A DNA stretch of 64,000 nucleotides. Origin: Nageia nagi (lineage: Eukaryota; Pinophyta). Of this stretch, positions 11,874-24,470 are shown piece after piece. The position numbers and the translations under genes are program-made. Under the pieces are notes generated by a model. That model did no database searches. It was not told the origin of the DNA and worked only from the letters and a program-made list of their open reading frames with translations. The stretch's first letter is position 1. The number at the start of each line of letters is the position of its first letter. The stretch covers positions 87,606,001 to 87,670,000 of the forward strand of contig JBITNC010000001.1 of assembly GCA_050084985.1 (NCBI GenBank). The letters are read 5' to 3'.

Positions 11874-13080
11874 TGTCACAACCTAGCTCAAGACACTATT
11901 TGACCTCAAGTACCATCAAGGATTTGAATGAATTATATTTGCATAATGTTGTGGTAACAGAAATTTGATATGGGAATATCTATCATTTGTAACAATTTGA
12001 TAATGGCTTCAAAATGTTTTGATATAGGTCATAGAGTAGAGAAGCAACCCAAAAATCCTACAGACCAAAGGTGAATTGAAGGGTAAGAAGAGGAAATGAT
12101 TGGCATTGATTCACTGACACACCCAATGACCATCATAAATCATGTAGTTGCATGTAGAATAATTGTTGTGATTATTGATTTCTTGAGGAAAACATGTATA
12201 CAAAAATGTATGAATTAACCTTACTCTATAGGATGAGGTGACCGTCGTAGGTAAAGGTGTATTTTCTCTTATCTTGTATTTTTGAAATTTGAATTTGAAA
12301 TAGAGGGAAAAAGGGGATATACCTTTAGTTAAATTTGAAAAAATATATATATTATAAGGTTAAAAATATAAATTTAATAAGGTAAAAGTTGAATATGAGT
12401 GTCCATATTATTTCCACATAGGGTTAATAGTAAAAACACTATTAGATAGAGACTAAGGTCTCCTTGTGGTAATACATGATATTTAATAGCTAGAAAAATA
12501 ATAGGTAATGACCCTACTTAGTTTTGCATTCTTGTATTAGTTGGCACTGAATTATAAGCTAATAAAAAAGGTTCTAAAGTATTAAATGCCATTACCATCA
12601 TTTACAACTTTAAGCAAATCTACCTTAAAAATAATTAAAAGTGCGAGAAGACATCCATTTGGATACATTTGAGCCCTTTTAGCTATAAATATAGGAGTAG
12701 AGCATTAGAAAAATAATACCTATCTATCTCTTAGTATTTTTATTTTATTTTGGTTATCATCAAACTTGGATTACGTGAAGAAAAAAGTATCTCCTCCCAA
12801 GTCAAGATGCATTCATTTGCATTTTGTCTTCACTTGGTATTATTCAAAATATGTATGGTAGAATTCTTTGATAAAAGTCTAGGAAATACTTAATGATAAT
12901 GTCCTTTCTCTATTTGAATATGACAGTACCTACTCTATTTAATACATTCATGGGATAGTGGGTACTTTTTGCTTTTTAAATAGGAATAGTTTTATATTGA
13001 TTATTTAGAATTTATTAAGAAAGATTCAAATACAAATTTTATTGGCTTATTATTATACTATTATTTAGTTGATTTGACAA
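11874..13080 (+). repeat. 3' LTR of the chromovirus (right end uncertain)
   Basis: The left edge is set by the polypurine tract and a TG start (TGTCACAACC). A convincing TATA box about 810 bases in supports an LTR with U3 and R. No second copy exists in the window because the 5' part of the element is missing, so the right edge and the target duplication cannot be determined; 13080 is only where base composition changes. Confidence 0.5.
12684..12695 (+). promoter_or_regulatory. TATA box in chromovirus 3' LTR
   Basis: TATAAATATAGG in the LTR; transcription would be expected to start about 30 bases downstream. It matches the spacing seen in the LTRs of element 1. Confidence 0.55.
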
Positions 13081-13081
13081 T

Positions 13082-14034
13082 TTCCTTAACGTATATGCTC
13101 ATGAATTTATCTACAAATATTTTAAGTCTCTCCTTAGATTTTGTCCTTACTTCTTGACAGACTTCTGTGTTCATTTGAAAGTTCTCATAAATAACCTGCG
13201 CTAAAATAGGGTGTTTAAATTTGATTGTTTTTTTTCAATCTTCTCCGTTTTATTTTTAACACTCTTATATTTCCTCTACAATTTGCTATGATTTGCATCA
13301 TACTATGGAGGCATTTTTTACCTTGATCTTAGACAGAAAGCCTTTTTAACTACTATTGATGATCCTCCATGCTTACTTCGCACTTATGAACGAAAAGTGA
13401 TGTGAAATTTGTTATCGCTCAGCATTTACGTATTCATCTACATTTTCCTCTACGACTCACTTAGAGTTTATTGAATCCCTTCTCCTTCCACAGAGAACCT
13501 CCATGAATCAGACGTGTTCATATATAAATTGCTACCTGATTAATCAAAAGTCAAGTTCCTTTACCTCCTCATAGCGATGCTTGATGGGTGAATAATAACC
13601 AAGGTTAAAGCTATCTTTCCTGCGGTTACTGTGAAAATGTAGCCCTTTTTCTTGTGAGCTCATATTGCCTCTAGTAAATTTAGAATTCTATTAAACAATA
13701 AGTTGACTCCCTCCTCTACGTATAGTCAAGAACCTTGTAAGGAAATTTGTTCTATGCTCGTTAAAAATCATGATGGAAACCACTAAGAGCATTGCTGAGT
13801 TTCGACAAAAGTACAGAAAATAGTAATTCGTAATACTCCCTGATGAAAACTTTCCTCTTGTTCTTCATATGACACTAGATCTATTTGAAATTAAGGCATA
13901 AATTTGTGTTCTAATTTCTATGAAAAGGTAATATTAGCATCAATTAAGCATCCGTGGATAGAAAACCGTGATTTTAAGGTACATCTTTCAAAGCATTTTC
14001 TTTCACGCTTTCCCACTCCCCTTTTGGCATCACA
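13082..14034. other. CpG-retaining block without recognised gene
   Basis: About 18 CpG dinucleotides were counted by eye in roughly 950 bases. The preceding kilobase has about four and the following kilobase about eight. No reading frame in six frames resembles a known protein, and no rRNA, tRNA or organelle gene was recognised. Where most DNA has lost CpG, this suggests a recent arrival, an unmethylated stretch or a different origin. Confidence 0.5.
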
Positions 14035-17020
14035 TTCAAAGAATCTCAAATGAATGATTTAGAATTTGATATTAGTTAGAAGTTTGATATGTTTATTATA
14101 TCATTAGAAAAATGAAATATAGATTAAACTTTAAAGGAGATAAATATTACCTAATAATTGTGATTAAGTTCACTTAGTATAAGATGAAATGGTATTATTG
14201 ATTTAAGTATTTATTTGAATTTGTTTTGACTTTGATATTATGAATGTTATAATGATTAGAAAGATAATTTGAATGAAACTAAATGTATCCATGGTATTAG
14301 TATGTAATACTAAATGAATTATTAAAGATGGGATGATGCATTATGAATTTAATGAGCAAGGAAATAACGTAATCCTAAAAGGACCTAAAATCCTCCTAAT
14401 GTCTAGGAAAGAATACATTGCATATATCATGGTCAAATAAAAAAAGGGGATGTTTTGATCCTTCTCCTTCCTAGTACTTGATCCACCCATCAAGTTCCAA
14501 GGGAATATTCAATGTTCAATGCTCAAAGATCGATGGAGATGTTCGATGCTCGATGATCATTGTTTGAAGATCAATGGATGTGATTCACGACATGGAAAAG
14601 AATGACTTTCTAAGTAACAATATCATACTTCATTTGTATTACAATATGATGAATTATTAAATCATTGAATTGTATTAATGATGTATTAATGTCCTTTGTA
14701 ATAATTTTGTGAAAGCTTGTCATTATCTTAAATGTTGATAAATGAAATTATGAGATATATTCAATTTTTTTGTAATTGATCATTAACTTAGAAATGTTTA
14801 ATGAGGACTATTTTGTATTTATTCTATTAATATACTGCATAATGAATGTAAAGTACGTGATTTTACTTTTTCTTTATGAATAACATTATGAGTATTACAC
14901 GATTAATGCTTGATGAAATAGAGTAAGGTTTAATACTTGTTAGGTAGTTAAATATCAATCTAAATAGACTCCTAAAGAAGTAGACGAATTATATTATTAA
15001 TCTTGATAAATCCAATATTATCCCAACAACTTAGAATCAATCTTAAACCTAAGTTAAGGTTCCAAATGACAGTTTGTGACCATTTAAGATATTTAGGGAT
15101 CCTTGGGATCAAATTGGATATCAATGGGATCCCATAGATAAATGGAATTATTCAGGATTCTTTTTAGATGAATGCAAGAAAAACAACAAAGAACCTTCAC
15201 CAAGTAAACCTACCTTGTTAGACGATAAACAAAAAGAATATTCTTTGCATGAGAACCACATAGGCCGTATTACTTTTGCAGCAATAATGGCTAGATCTTT
15301 CCTCAAAACTTGTTACTTTATGTATTCACGATATTTTTTAAAAAGTGGATCTGTATACGCAATACAATGCGTATGGGATAAACAAGAAAACATGTGACTT
15401 TCTGAGTAAGCCTATAATCAAAACTTTTGACAAAGATGAATTGTGTTAAACCATAGAACTTGTCTTGTACCCACTTCATTGTTGAAAATATTAGTTTATG
15501 ATCAGTAGGACATAGGTGGTTCTTTTTTTCAACATATTCAAAAATAGATTAGACTAAACAACCACTCAAGGATATTGTTTAATATCCATGGCTCCCCAAT
15601 TTACGGACACAAGGATGCCAAACTACATGGTGGGACTAGCTAATAGTTATGGGTAGGTTAGTACTCATAATATTTGATAGGTGAGTTAGGTGGGGATAGC
15701 AATCAAAAAAGTTACTATTACCAAGTGAAGGTAAATATTAGTCATACCATTTATAGTTAGGAAATAGAGGTATGACAATTGTTCTATAGGCAACACTACC
15801 CACTCATAAAGAAACTTGCCTAGGACAAGTTAATTGCTCCTATGAGATGGAGAGTTATCATCAGGTGATAATGACTAACTTAATGGAAGTGTGATCTCTT
15901 AGGTGTTATAGGCCTTGAGTATAAAACCACTACACCATGACCAAAAAGCCTATTGCTCATGGGATGTGGAATAGGAATGGTGAGGTTACTTTTGAAGCAT
16001 CTTTTCAATAGGGTGAGTGTTGAAAAGTGAACACCAAAAAAATTTATCGGGGTTGGTTACCCTACGTTCTTGGCCAATCTTACCATGTGAGTGTTGAGTT
16101 AGCTAGCAGCATTATCAAGCTCATGTGGGATCATCTGGTTCATTTCTAGAATATCGAGTACTAAGTTAAATTAAAAAAATTAGGTTTGAAATTTTAGGAT
16201 TTTAGTTGATCATAATTAGTGGATGTGTTACACCATTTTTAGATGCAAATATATGAACATAAAGATTTATCATGAATAATGGTTGGTGTAGAAAAGTATA
16301 CCTGACCTTACCATTGATGACCATTTTGAATGTGAAAATAACATGAATGCTATTTCTAGTGCGGCTACTATTATCAACGAATGATAAGGATCCTAAGGAA
16401 ATTGGCTCTATATATTTTTTGAGGCTAAAATGAAAAAGAGTATCATCCAAAAATAATATAGATCTTAAACATGTTAAATAATAATATCATGAAAATTTAA
16501 TTCATAATATAGATACTTAATATCCAAATTATCATAATAAAAGGATCATAACAATTATCATAAAGTGATGGTTTATTCCCTAACATCCAACAAAGAAAGT
16601 GATCATAAAGTAGTCATAATGAAGTGATCATAAAAATAGCATAGCAATATTTGATTATAATAAGCATAACATGTAAGCAAAGATCATAAGTCAAGAATAT
16701 GAGAGATAAGGGTGTTAAGGGAGATAACCTTTGCATTCTTGAGGGCATTCCCCTAGAATAGAGTAAAAATTGATAATATTGCCCAATGCAAGCATTGAGT
16801 TACTTTTGCATTTTCTCATATGAAATTATTGATCATAAGCTTCTAAAATATTTTGATGGATCCATTATGAACTAAAAATCATTTTTTCTATCCTTATGAT
16901 ATTTCCTTAACCATGTCATGCATGATTTCCTTTGACAAACCACAACTGGACTAACAAACTTGAAAAATACTTAACCATAATAGACTACAAGATGACTAAT
17001 AAAAATATAAAAACTTGACC
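14035..17020. other. Gene-free stretch
   Basis: No supported gene. Around 14500-14580 there is a cluster of short GATGTTCGATGCTCGATG-like direct repeats. The 15.4-16.2 kb part is slightly less A+T rich and may be retroelement LTR or leader sequence, but no partner copy was found in the window. Short open frames at 15215-15397 (plus) and 16202-16450 (minus) have no recognised content. Confidence 0.45.
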
Positions 17021-17047
17021 ATATATATATATATATATATATATATA
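17021..17047. repeat. (AT)n microsatellite
   Basis: An uninterrupted AT dinucleotide run of 27 bases. Confidence 0.95.
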
Positions 17048-17070
17048 AAGACATAAAAATATAAATACAT

Positions 17071-17187
17071 GATGGTTAATTATATCTCCAACCAACAAAG
17101 GGAACAAGTGATAATCAATTATGCCCCCAACCAACAAAGGTAAAAACTGATGGTTAATTAGGCCCCCAACAAACAAAGGGATTGTAT
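17071..17187. repeat. 39-bp tandem repeat, three units
   Basis: Three head-to-tail copies start at 17071, 17110 and 17149. Each has the form GATGGTTAATTA, then CCCCCAACCAACAAAGG (or a close variant), then a short spacer. The units differ by a few substitutions but keep the same 39-base period. Confidence 0.85.
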
Positions 17188-17461
17188 GCAATGCATAATG
17201 CAATCTAGTCTATATGAAAATGCATAAGTAATCTAAATGAGAATGCAAGCCTAACTTATATGAAAAAGATGAGAAATATTACTTGGTGAGTATTCTTGTG
17301 AAGTGTAATTTTGATGTTTATTCCCTTTGAATGAAGCTTCCTTTCTTGAATATTTAGTAAAATGGTGTAAATAGGCATGTTCCTTTGATTTTTCCTTCTT
17401 TAAACATATGCAAGTGGGAATCCTTGGAAAACTTATCCTTTTCCTTAATCTGTGATGGTAG

Positions 17462-17812
17462 AATGGCACTTCCCCCAGCGTGGGCACTTAGTGTCCAAGG
17501 TTGCTTCTATTTTCTGATTAACTAAAGAGTTATCTTCATCTACATCCTAATATGTCTTCATGCTTTCTTTTTCAACTTTTTCTTCCTGTACTTCTTCTAA
17601 TTTTTCATTGTCTTCATCATCAAAGATAACCATGTTGACTATTTTATCAATGTCTTTGATTTCCTCTTTTGTATTAGCTGCATCTTCACCTTCAATATAT
17701 TGAGTAAGGGATATATCATCTTTTGATTGTATTAAGCTAAAATGTATAAAAGATGCAAATATATTTACAAAACAACTTATGGTAATACAATTCTTGAAAA
17801 TAGTATGGATAA
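17462..17812 (-). pseudogene. Acidic reading frame of the gypsy element hosting element 1
   Basis: On the minus strand a frame is open from the element 1 insertion point to a stop at 17547-17549, then continues another 80 or so bases in the same frame. It is rich in Asp, Glu and Lys (for example VNMVIFDDEDNEKLEEVQEE). Across the target duplication the same frame continues into the right flank of element 1, back to a Met codon at 32617-32619, so the insertion split an open frame. With the minus-strand gag further right, this looks like the gag-to-pol linker of an older Ty3/gypsy element. No catalytic motif is visible. Confidence 0.5.
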
Positions 17813-17817
17813 CTTCT
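17813..17817. repeat. Target site duplication of element 1, left copy (CTTCT)
   Basis: CTTCT sits directly before the TGTTAT start of the left LTR and is repeated directly after the right LTR at 32595-32599. A 5-bp duplication is the normal product of Ty3/gypsy integration. Confidence 0.9.
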
Positions 17818-19609
17818 TGTTATCCTTGCAAAATCACACTCTAAAAGGGGTAATATTATTTACATTCATTATTCTTTCATTCATTCATTCCTTTTCCAAT
17901 AAATCCCATTCCATTTTTCCCATTTCTCATTCCTCTTTCTTCCATTTGTGAATACTTGTACAAAATTTAGTCTTGAGTTTGCATTGTAAATACTTGGTCC
18001 TCTTGTTAAGATTCTTATATTATATATGTTCTTAATGAAATTATTTTCCTATTTAAGTATTTTCCAAGTCATTTTTGTAGTACCAGGTCCTAGTCATAAA
18101 AGTGTCACTTGAATTGCCATTTTGTTTTAGGGTGGGTGTTATTTGTAAATAATCTAATGAGTTATATCTGGATATGAGTATAATTCATAAGCCAAAGAGT
18201 TTCCATTTTGATTAATTAGCTAAGTCATTTTCAAGTTTTGTTTGGGTCCAATCTAGGTTTTATTACCAAGTAATATTGTACATAATTTGTTTGTGTGTCT
18301 AATTCAAGTCTAGGACCTATTGTACATAATTATCAATCTATAGTAGATAATGATGTCTAAGTCAAGTTTGGGTCTTGTATATAAGCAGGATAAATGACTC
18401 AATCACCAAGCGATCTTGGTGGTTCTTCATGGTAGGAGATTCACAACTTCATATTCAATAAACCCCATCAATTTTGAGCATTAATGTCACACATTTTTTG
18501 AAGAAATCAATGGGTGATAAGTTCCATAGGTATTCATCAATCCTTGCCAAAATATAACAAGATCTACTATAAAGAAGTAAAGACTATAAGAGGAGAGGAA
18601 CACCTAGGTCTACTTAACCAAGAGTGTATGATCCATAGGAATCTTCCAACATGTTGATTGTAACTCATTTTCATGCAATAGCAGTAGTTCACTCTCAGGT
18701 TTGAATAACACATCTTCCTTCACCCTTATAGTAGTTGATACAGAATTGTGGAAGAAGCATTTAATGGTTACAAAAGGTTGTAGGTTGCCAACTAATTAAT
18801 TGACCTAATTGTACATAGAGGGCTTGTGAACCATACCTCATAAATACAATAACACTTTAGATGTGCCACTGTCAAAAGACAAATGATGACTAATTATGGT
18901 TGGATTAGTATTTGATTTAAGGTTTATAAATTCCTAGAATCAGCATTGCATTGGGATCATAATCCATAATCAATCATAGTTATAGATTTGTATGTACATA
19001 TTGTAAATATTTAGTGTCATTTAATTCATAGTCAAACAGGTAGATGTAGTCATTAATGGTAGACAACTACCCATTTTGTAAGTAGAACATTATAAATAGA
19101 GGACTGTTAGAGATCCAAAAGGTCAAACATTTAAGTAAATTTTTTCCAGTGTGAGAAGTGTTTTCATATATGATAATACAATATTATAGTATTTTTCCCT
19201 CTACAATTTATGGTTTTTATCTTATTTTGTAATTGTTATGTATAAAGCATTATCCTAAGTTGTGGCTATATATTGTGATTACAAGACCCCAAGAGTAAGT
19301 TAGTTATTCTATTCTTAGTCTTGGTAATGGATTACTTCCTATGCAGTAATTCCCAAGTTGATTAATTTTAGTTTATTTTTTGTAGTTTAGATTTTGATCT
19401 CTTTCTAGTTACTCTTTACCTCTTTTATCTTTTTTAGTTACTTTTGACCTCTTTCATATATTAGAATTGGCCTATAACCCAGAGATTGAGAAGAAAACCC
19501 CCATGAGTACACTGTCCAACCACTTTTGACTCTCTTAAGAACACTACTATTGCAAGCAATGGAGAACTATACCAAAGCAAACCTTTAGGTTACATTATAC
19601 TGATGAATA
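17818..19609 (+). repeat. Element 1, 5' LTR (1792 bp)
   Basis: The edges were found by aligning it with the copy at 30732-32594. It starts TGTTATCCTTGCA; the end reads TGATGAATA where the right copy has TGATCAACA, so the terminal CA is mutated to TA. It contains a TATA box 1.27 kb in, so U3 is long and R plus U5 about 0.5 kb. Confidence 0.92.
19091..19099 (+). promoter_or_regulatory. TATA box in element 1, 5' LTR
   Basis: TATAAATAG followed by AGG, conserved at the matching place of the 3' LTR (32092-32100). Conservation in both diverged copies supports it as the element promoter; the RNA start would be near 19125. Confidence 0.7.
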
Positions 19610-19627
19610 GTAGAAAATTTCATTTTT

Positions 19628-19647
19628 TGGCATGCTCGATAGGACCC
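19628..19647 (+). promoter_or_regulatory. Candidate primer binding site of element 1
   Basis: TGGCATGCTCGATAGGACCC begins 18 bases after the 5' LTR. It resembles, imperfectly, the tRNA-Asp-type site TGGCGCCGTTGCCGGGGA used by many Tat/Athila-like plant elements, with several of the differences at former CpG positions. The assignment is tentative. Confidence 0.35.
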
Positions 19648-19996
19648 AAAAAAATATCCATATCATTTGGGCATAAATAGGCTAGATAGCTATATATGGT
19701 GAGCTATCACTCTTGTTATTCAAACATTATAAGATGTATTATATCTTATTGGTGACTCTGTTTTCACACCAGTCATATTTTCAAACCTTGACACCTTTAG
19801 TTCATATATTTACTAGAAGTAGTGCTAGAAATTCTTCCCACAACTTAGATTTTTAGAACTATCAGTTCCTCAAATAAGGACTAATTGAAACATTTTTTAG
19901 ACTCTCTCTTCTCAAATCCATTTGAGATTCATTCCATTAACAACTATATTTGATTAATTCCAACAAAATCCTTCACCTCACATAAATATTCCAAAC

Positions 19997-20700
19997 ATGG
20001 CTCAACTTGCCCCTACAAACTTTCTTGCTTGGAATAATAGTCATCCATTGGTAGTCCCTGCCAACTCTCTGGCTATTCTCCAAGTAGCTTTTAAAGTTTT
20101 TCCTAAATATGATGGGTCAAGAAAGATGCCTTATGAGCATTATCAAGATGTATATATTTTAGCATCAAGTTTTTATATCAATAATAAAACTATCATGACT
20201 AGATTGTTATCACATTCTTTGAAGGCCAAGTGACTGAATGGTTTATAACCTTGACCCTCAATCTATAAATACATGGGTAGAGTTGTGTCAAGATCCAATC
20301 AATACATTTGATAAAGATGGTGATGATAGTACATTATTGAGCCTTATTACATGTATTAAAAAAATATCCTCATGAGTCTATAGATGATTTCAACATCAAA
20401 TTTAGAAAACTTTGAAATCTATTCTAACAAGGATCAGATCAACTAATGATCAAGCCTTGGTAAACTATAGGAAATAATTTCACCCAAATATAAATATGTT
20501 GATTGTTATGTTAGGGGACACTTTCCCACAAGTCTAACAAATAGCAAAAATATTGAACACATGTTGGTCTCCTCAGAAAGATGCAACCAAGATCTATCAT
20601 GACCTTTTTCTAATTTACCTCCTAAGCAAGATCATTATAATTCCTCATCCAAGAGTGCTAGATTTTCCTTCTCATATTCCTAAACCTTATGACTCATAAT
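19997..20700 (+). pseudogene. Element 1 gag
   Basis: This is the capsid/nucleocapsid precursor of the retrotransposon. The frame opens at an ATG at 19997 (MAQLAPTNFLAW) about 390 bases after the 5' LTR and is open for 78 codons. A one-base slip follows, after which gag-like sequence continues: EWFYNL-type and INTWVELCQD motifs are recoverable in another frame, then STLLSLITCIKKYPHESIDDF and FRKLW. This is the retrotransposon gag pattern of a Trp-rich helix followed by an FxxRFRxLW-like block. No zinc knuckle was found downstream. Multiple stops beyond 20400 show decay. Confidence 0.75.
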
Positions 20701-21378
20701 CAAGTAGTACTCTTGCATCTATAAGTTCAATTACTAGTCCAAACATACAATAGGAAGATAGGATAAGATACTTGAGATAACCATTAGGAACCTCACAAAT
20801 AATATCACTCTACAAGAGAGAAATAATCAAGGCTTAAATTAAAGGGGATATGATAATTAGTATCACCAAGATCCCAACCCAAAAATAACCAAGAAGAATA
20901 GCCTCCTACTCCCAAAGCTATAGAGAATATGATCATAGTAGAACCTACATTAGATCCTATTGTAGATCTTACCATGATTAATTTTTGGATTCTCAATTAT
21001 ATGGAGAACAAGCTAGTTGTGTACAAACTAGATCTTCACTTTAGTAACCCCATAGTAAGCCCAAGTCACTTAGTAAAATTAGCAAAAAATCCTAGCTCAA
21101 CTTGATCCAAAGAGAGCTAATAATATTATATCTCAACCATAAAATAAAGTAAATCAACTTTCAAGTCATCCAGGTCAATTTTAACAAGGCTCAAGTAATG
21201 TTGTTTCCTTTTGCAAGAAACCTCTCTGAGAATAGAATTGATGTCCCAAAAAAAGAAAGACCTGCTCCATTGAGATATCCTTTCATAATTGAACATCATA
21301 AGGAGAAGGCTACTTAGTAATTCAAATCTTATTATACACCAAAATAAGTAATCACCTCTTATGTTTCCATACAATATT

Positions 21379-21672
21379 GTGGAAGAATTGAAAAGAACAT
21401 CTTCTAAAATGATAATGTTTGATGCATTGAGTATTATGGGTCAAATTAACCTTTTGCAACAAGCTTTGAAGCTTAATAATAATAAGAAAAAGGTAAATTA
21501 GGATAATATAGTATTTGCAAATGTTGATGATTCCCCTAGCTCCTATAGCTATAAGAAAACCTCCACTTTTTATCTATCCCTTAGATTAGAAGGCTGGATA
21601 GTTCCAAATTGTATGATTGATATTGGAGCTTCTATTACCATTATTCCCAAAGATGTTGCAAATGAGATGAAA
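21379..21672 (+). pseudogene. Element 1 aspartic protease region
   Basis: This frame, with one stop, runs from VEELKRTSSKMIMFDAL (a helical block that precedes protease in Tat-like polyproteins) to the protease active site CMIDIGASITIIPKDVANEM. The catalytic triplet reads D-I-G-A (codons 21619-21630) rather than the usual D-S/T-G-A, so the residue after the Asp is altered. The C-terminal half of the protease is degraded. Its role is cleavage of the gag-pol polyprotein. The 20700-21378 linker contains no recognisable domain. Confidence 0.75.
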
Positions 21673-22162
21673 TTTATACTTATAATAATTATTATAACTA
21701 TATAACGTTAACACTACAATACATAAAGGGAAATCTATTGATGATTATATTTAGATTATACTTATATATATATTTTTTATAACACAAGATCTTCCTTTAT
21801 ATGTTATTGGTAGTGTTAAAAGAGTTTATATAATCATAAACACATTCTTGATATTTGCATCATTTAGGATATTATTGTAGTTGATCTTCCACCTCTATTT
21901 TGGATCTACTTTCTAGAAAATTCACTACTAAATTGGTAGGGTATTTAGCCTTAGATTATACACCCTCTTATTTTCTAGAACAAGCATGCCAAAATCCCAA
22001 ATGAGGGTACCAAGAATTTCCATTTAAGAAGATCATTGAGAAAAATTGCATGAATGACCCTAATAAAGTAGATACATTTGAGAGGAATACAGTCATGGAA
22101 TCACTATTAACCATAAAATTCTTTTAGTAAATGACTTCAATTATTAGGTCACTAACATTGGT

Positions 22163-22660
22163 ATGAGAAACTATTTCTTATTTGAAAATGTTCAACCAAT
22201 CTCAGTCATAGCTGAAAGAGAACATGAAGTATGGATGATGTTCTTTGATGGGGCCAAATGTAAAGATGGATGTGGAGTTGGTATTGTTTTCAAGTCACCT
22301 AAGGGACAAATGAGAAATTTCTCATTCAAATTCACATGTATTTCCACCAATAATGTTATTGAATATGAAGCTCTATGTTTAGGACTATCTAAAGTTATCA
22401 GTATGGGCATTAGATGCCTAGTAGTTTATGATTATTCTGAGCTAGTTACAAATTAATTCAAAAATAAGATTAGTGCAAGGCATAACTATCTCAAGACTTA
22501 TAGGGGGACTTGATGGAATCATTCTTAACTATCAATTTTATCTCTATTCCTAGAAAGTATAATTAAATTACTAATGCACTTGCAGGAAAAAGAGCATAAT
22601 TCAACCCTGCTCATCAAAAGAGAGGTATCTTTGGGATCAAAATTTTGTGTAGGCCATCTA
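22163..22660 (+). pseudogene. Element 1 additional RNase H-like domain, upstream of RT
   Basis: The first 97 codons are open and carry VWMMFFDGAKCKDGCGVGIV (catalytic Asp at residue 29), then SPKGQMRNFSFKF and STNNVIEYEALCLGLS (catalytic Glu at residue 67), then VVYDYSELV, where the family norm is a Gly-Asp-Ser-x-Leu block. This is the archaeal/plant-like RNase H (RVT_3 type, called aRNH in Tat elements), distinct from the gypsy RNase H that follows RT in this same element. It lies between protease and RT, about 0.8 kb before RT. The third catalytic Asp appears displaced. After residue 97 the frame is broken but the similarity continues to about 22660. Confidence 0.75.
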
Positions 22661-23079
22661 TATCTAACACTGTAAATTTTTGAAGGTATTTACTCTAATG
22701 ACATATTATGAATCTTTTAATAGATGAAGCAGTAGCTCACACCTTTGGTGTTACATAACTACCTAATTATTTTCAATAATTAGATGTTATAAAACTTAGA
22801 AATAATGTTGTACCCAAAGGTTTAGTTTCTTTGAATAATTATTTGATTTAAAGATGTTCAAATAGCTAAAACTTTAGATATTCAAAAGGAAAGCAATGCT
22901 GAGTTGGAATTTGAATCCAAGAAAATGCATTAAATTTGGATTAGAATGCACTAAGCAAGAAAAAAGATGTTACTTTATATTTACAATGAATTCACCAAGG
23001 TAGTTTCTGGACTTATGATGATCTACAAACTATGATAAGAATGTGATACAACACACCATAGAGCTCATGCTAGAAGCCA

Positions 23080-23840
23080 AGCCATATAAGTAAAAGCAAA
23101 GGCTAGTTAACCTAAGGATAGAAGAGGCTATGAAGCAAGAGTTACTTAAGCTCCTGTAAGCTAAAATAATTTACCCTATCAAGCATTCTACTTAGGTAGA
23201 TAATTTAGTCCTATTGAGAAAAAAAATGGAGAAATTAGACTATGTGTAGACTTTAGAAATCTAAATCAAGTATCCCTTAAAGATAACTATCCTCTCCCTC
23301 CTATGAACAAATCTTGCAAACTATAGTGGAGCATGTTGTTTTTATGATTAATAGGTTTTAAGATTCAACCATATATAAGTGAAGGATGAGGATCTATTCA
23401 AAACTACATTTACTATCAAATGGGAACATTTGGATTTCAAAGAATGCCTTTTGGTCTCTCTAATGTTGGGGCTACATTTCAAAGAACCATGGACCATGCC
23501 TTTGGTGAGTTGATTAACAATATAATCTTGGTCTATTTAGATGATATTTTTGTATTTTCTAAAATTCAAAAAGACCATATAGACCACCTCATGCTAGTTT
23601 TTGAAAAATGTATGCAATTCAAGATTTCTATAAATCTAAAAAAATCTATTTTTATGGTTAACTAAGGAAAATGGTAAGGTCATATTATTTCAGAAGAAGG
23701 GTTGGCAATAGATCCTAATAGATTCAAATCTATTGAGACATTACCTTTTCCCTCATATAAAAAGGCCCTACAATCCTCCCTTGGTCAAATAATTTTTTTT
23801 AAGAAATTTATTAGTGGTTTTTCTAAAATTGTTTCTCCAA
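23080..23840 (+). pseudogene. Element 1 reverse transcriptase
   Basis: The RT reads in order: RIEEAMKQELLKLL, then [20 protein letters not shown] (fingers), a damaged stretch at 23300-23420, then an open run 23420-23665 with FGFQRMPFGLSNVGATFQR and the catalytic loop LVYLDDIFVFSK, both Asp intact. The thumb continues through GHIISEEGLAIDP. Several stops interrupt it outside the open run, which keeps 81 codons, so it is inactive. It would copy the element RNA into DNA. The sequence fits the Tat/Athila side of Ty3/gypsy rather than chromoviruses (inference). Confidence 0.9.
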
Positions 23841-24470
23841 TCACTGCTATGTTAAAGAAAGATGCTTAGTTTTCATGGTCAGATGAAGAAAAGCAAGGTT
23901 TTCATGATATCAAAAAAGTTATAATAGAAGCTCTAATTTTTAAAAACCCAAATTTTTAAAAGGATTTTATCATGTATGATTATGGAGTAGAAAAAAGCAT
24001 TTCATCCATCTTGGCACAAAGAGATGACCAGAAAGAAGAATATCCCATATCCTTTCATACTTAAACATTGCATAAACATTAGGTAAACTATTCATTCATT
24101 AAAAAGCAAGTGTTTCCTATGATGAGAGGATTAAAAAAGTTCAAGCATTATGTGTCTTAAAATAAAATCCTCATTTTTACCATTCACATAAATGTTATAA
24201 ATTATGTTATCCAAGGAGAATTAGGTGAAGGAAAAGCTAGTTTGATCATAAGAATAATGGAATATGATGTTGAGGTCAAACCAATCAAGTTGATAAGAGG
24301 AAAAGCTCTATATGAAAATATAGCAAATGCAATACACATGTTTGCTATTATTGAAGATAAAGAGAATGCAAATGAAGAAAGTGATGGATCAAGCAATTTA
24401 TTATTTATTTTAGAATTAGTAAATGCCTTGAATCTTTTGATAGGTTTTAGATAAGGATATTCAAGGTACA
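23841..24470 (+). pseudogene. Element 1 gypsy-type RNase H
   Basis: This is connection and RNase H following RT. Recognisable blocks are FSWSDEEKQGFHDIKK, an FIMYDYGVEKSISSILAQRD block (the usual Asp-Ala-Ser is altered), YPISFHT, a HYVS/IHINVINYVIQGE region and EYDVEVKPIKLIRGKAL. The last open part spans 24242-24454. Its presence downstream of RT shows that the RNase H-like domain at 22.2 kb is an additional one, not a displaced copy of the normal domain. Confidence 0.8.

Noticed and set aside
13082-14034. Organelle-derived insert
   Set aside because: No chloroplast or mitochondrial gene could be read in any frame, so the higher CpG content alone was not taken as evidence of organelle origin.
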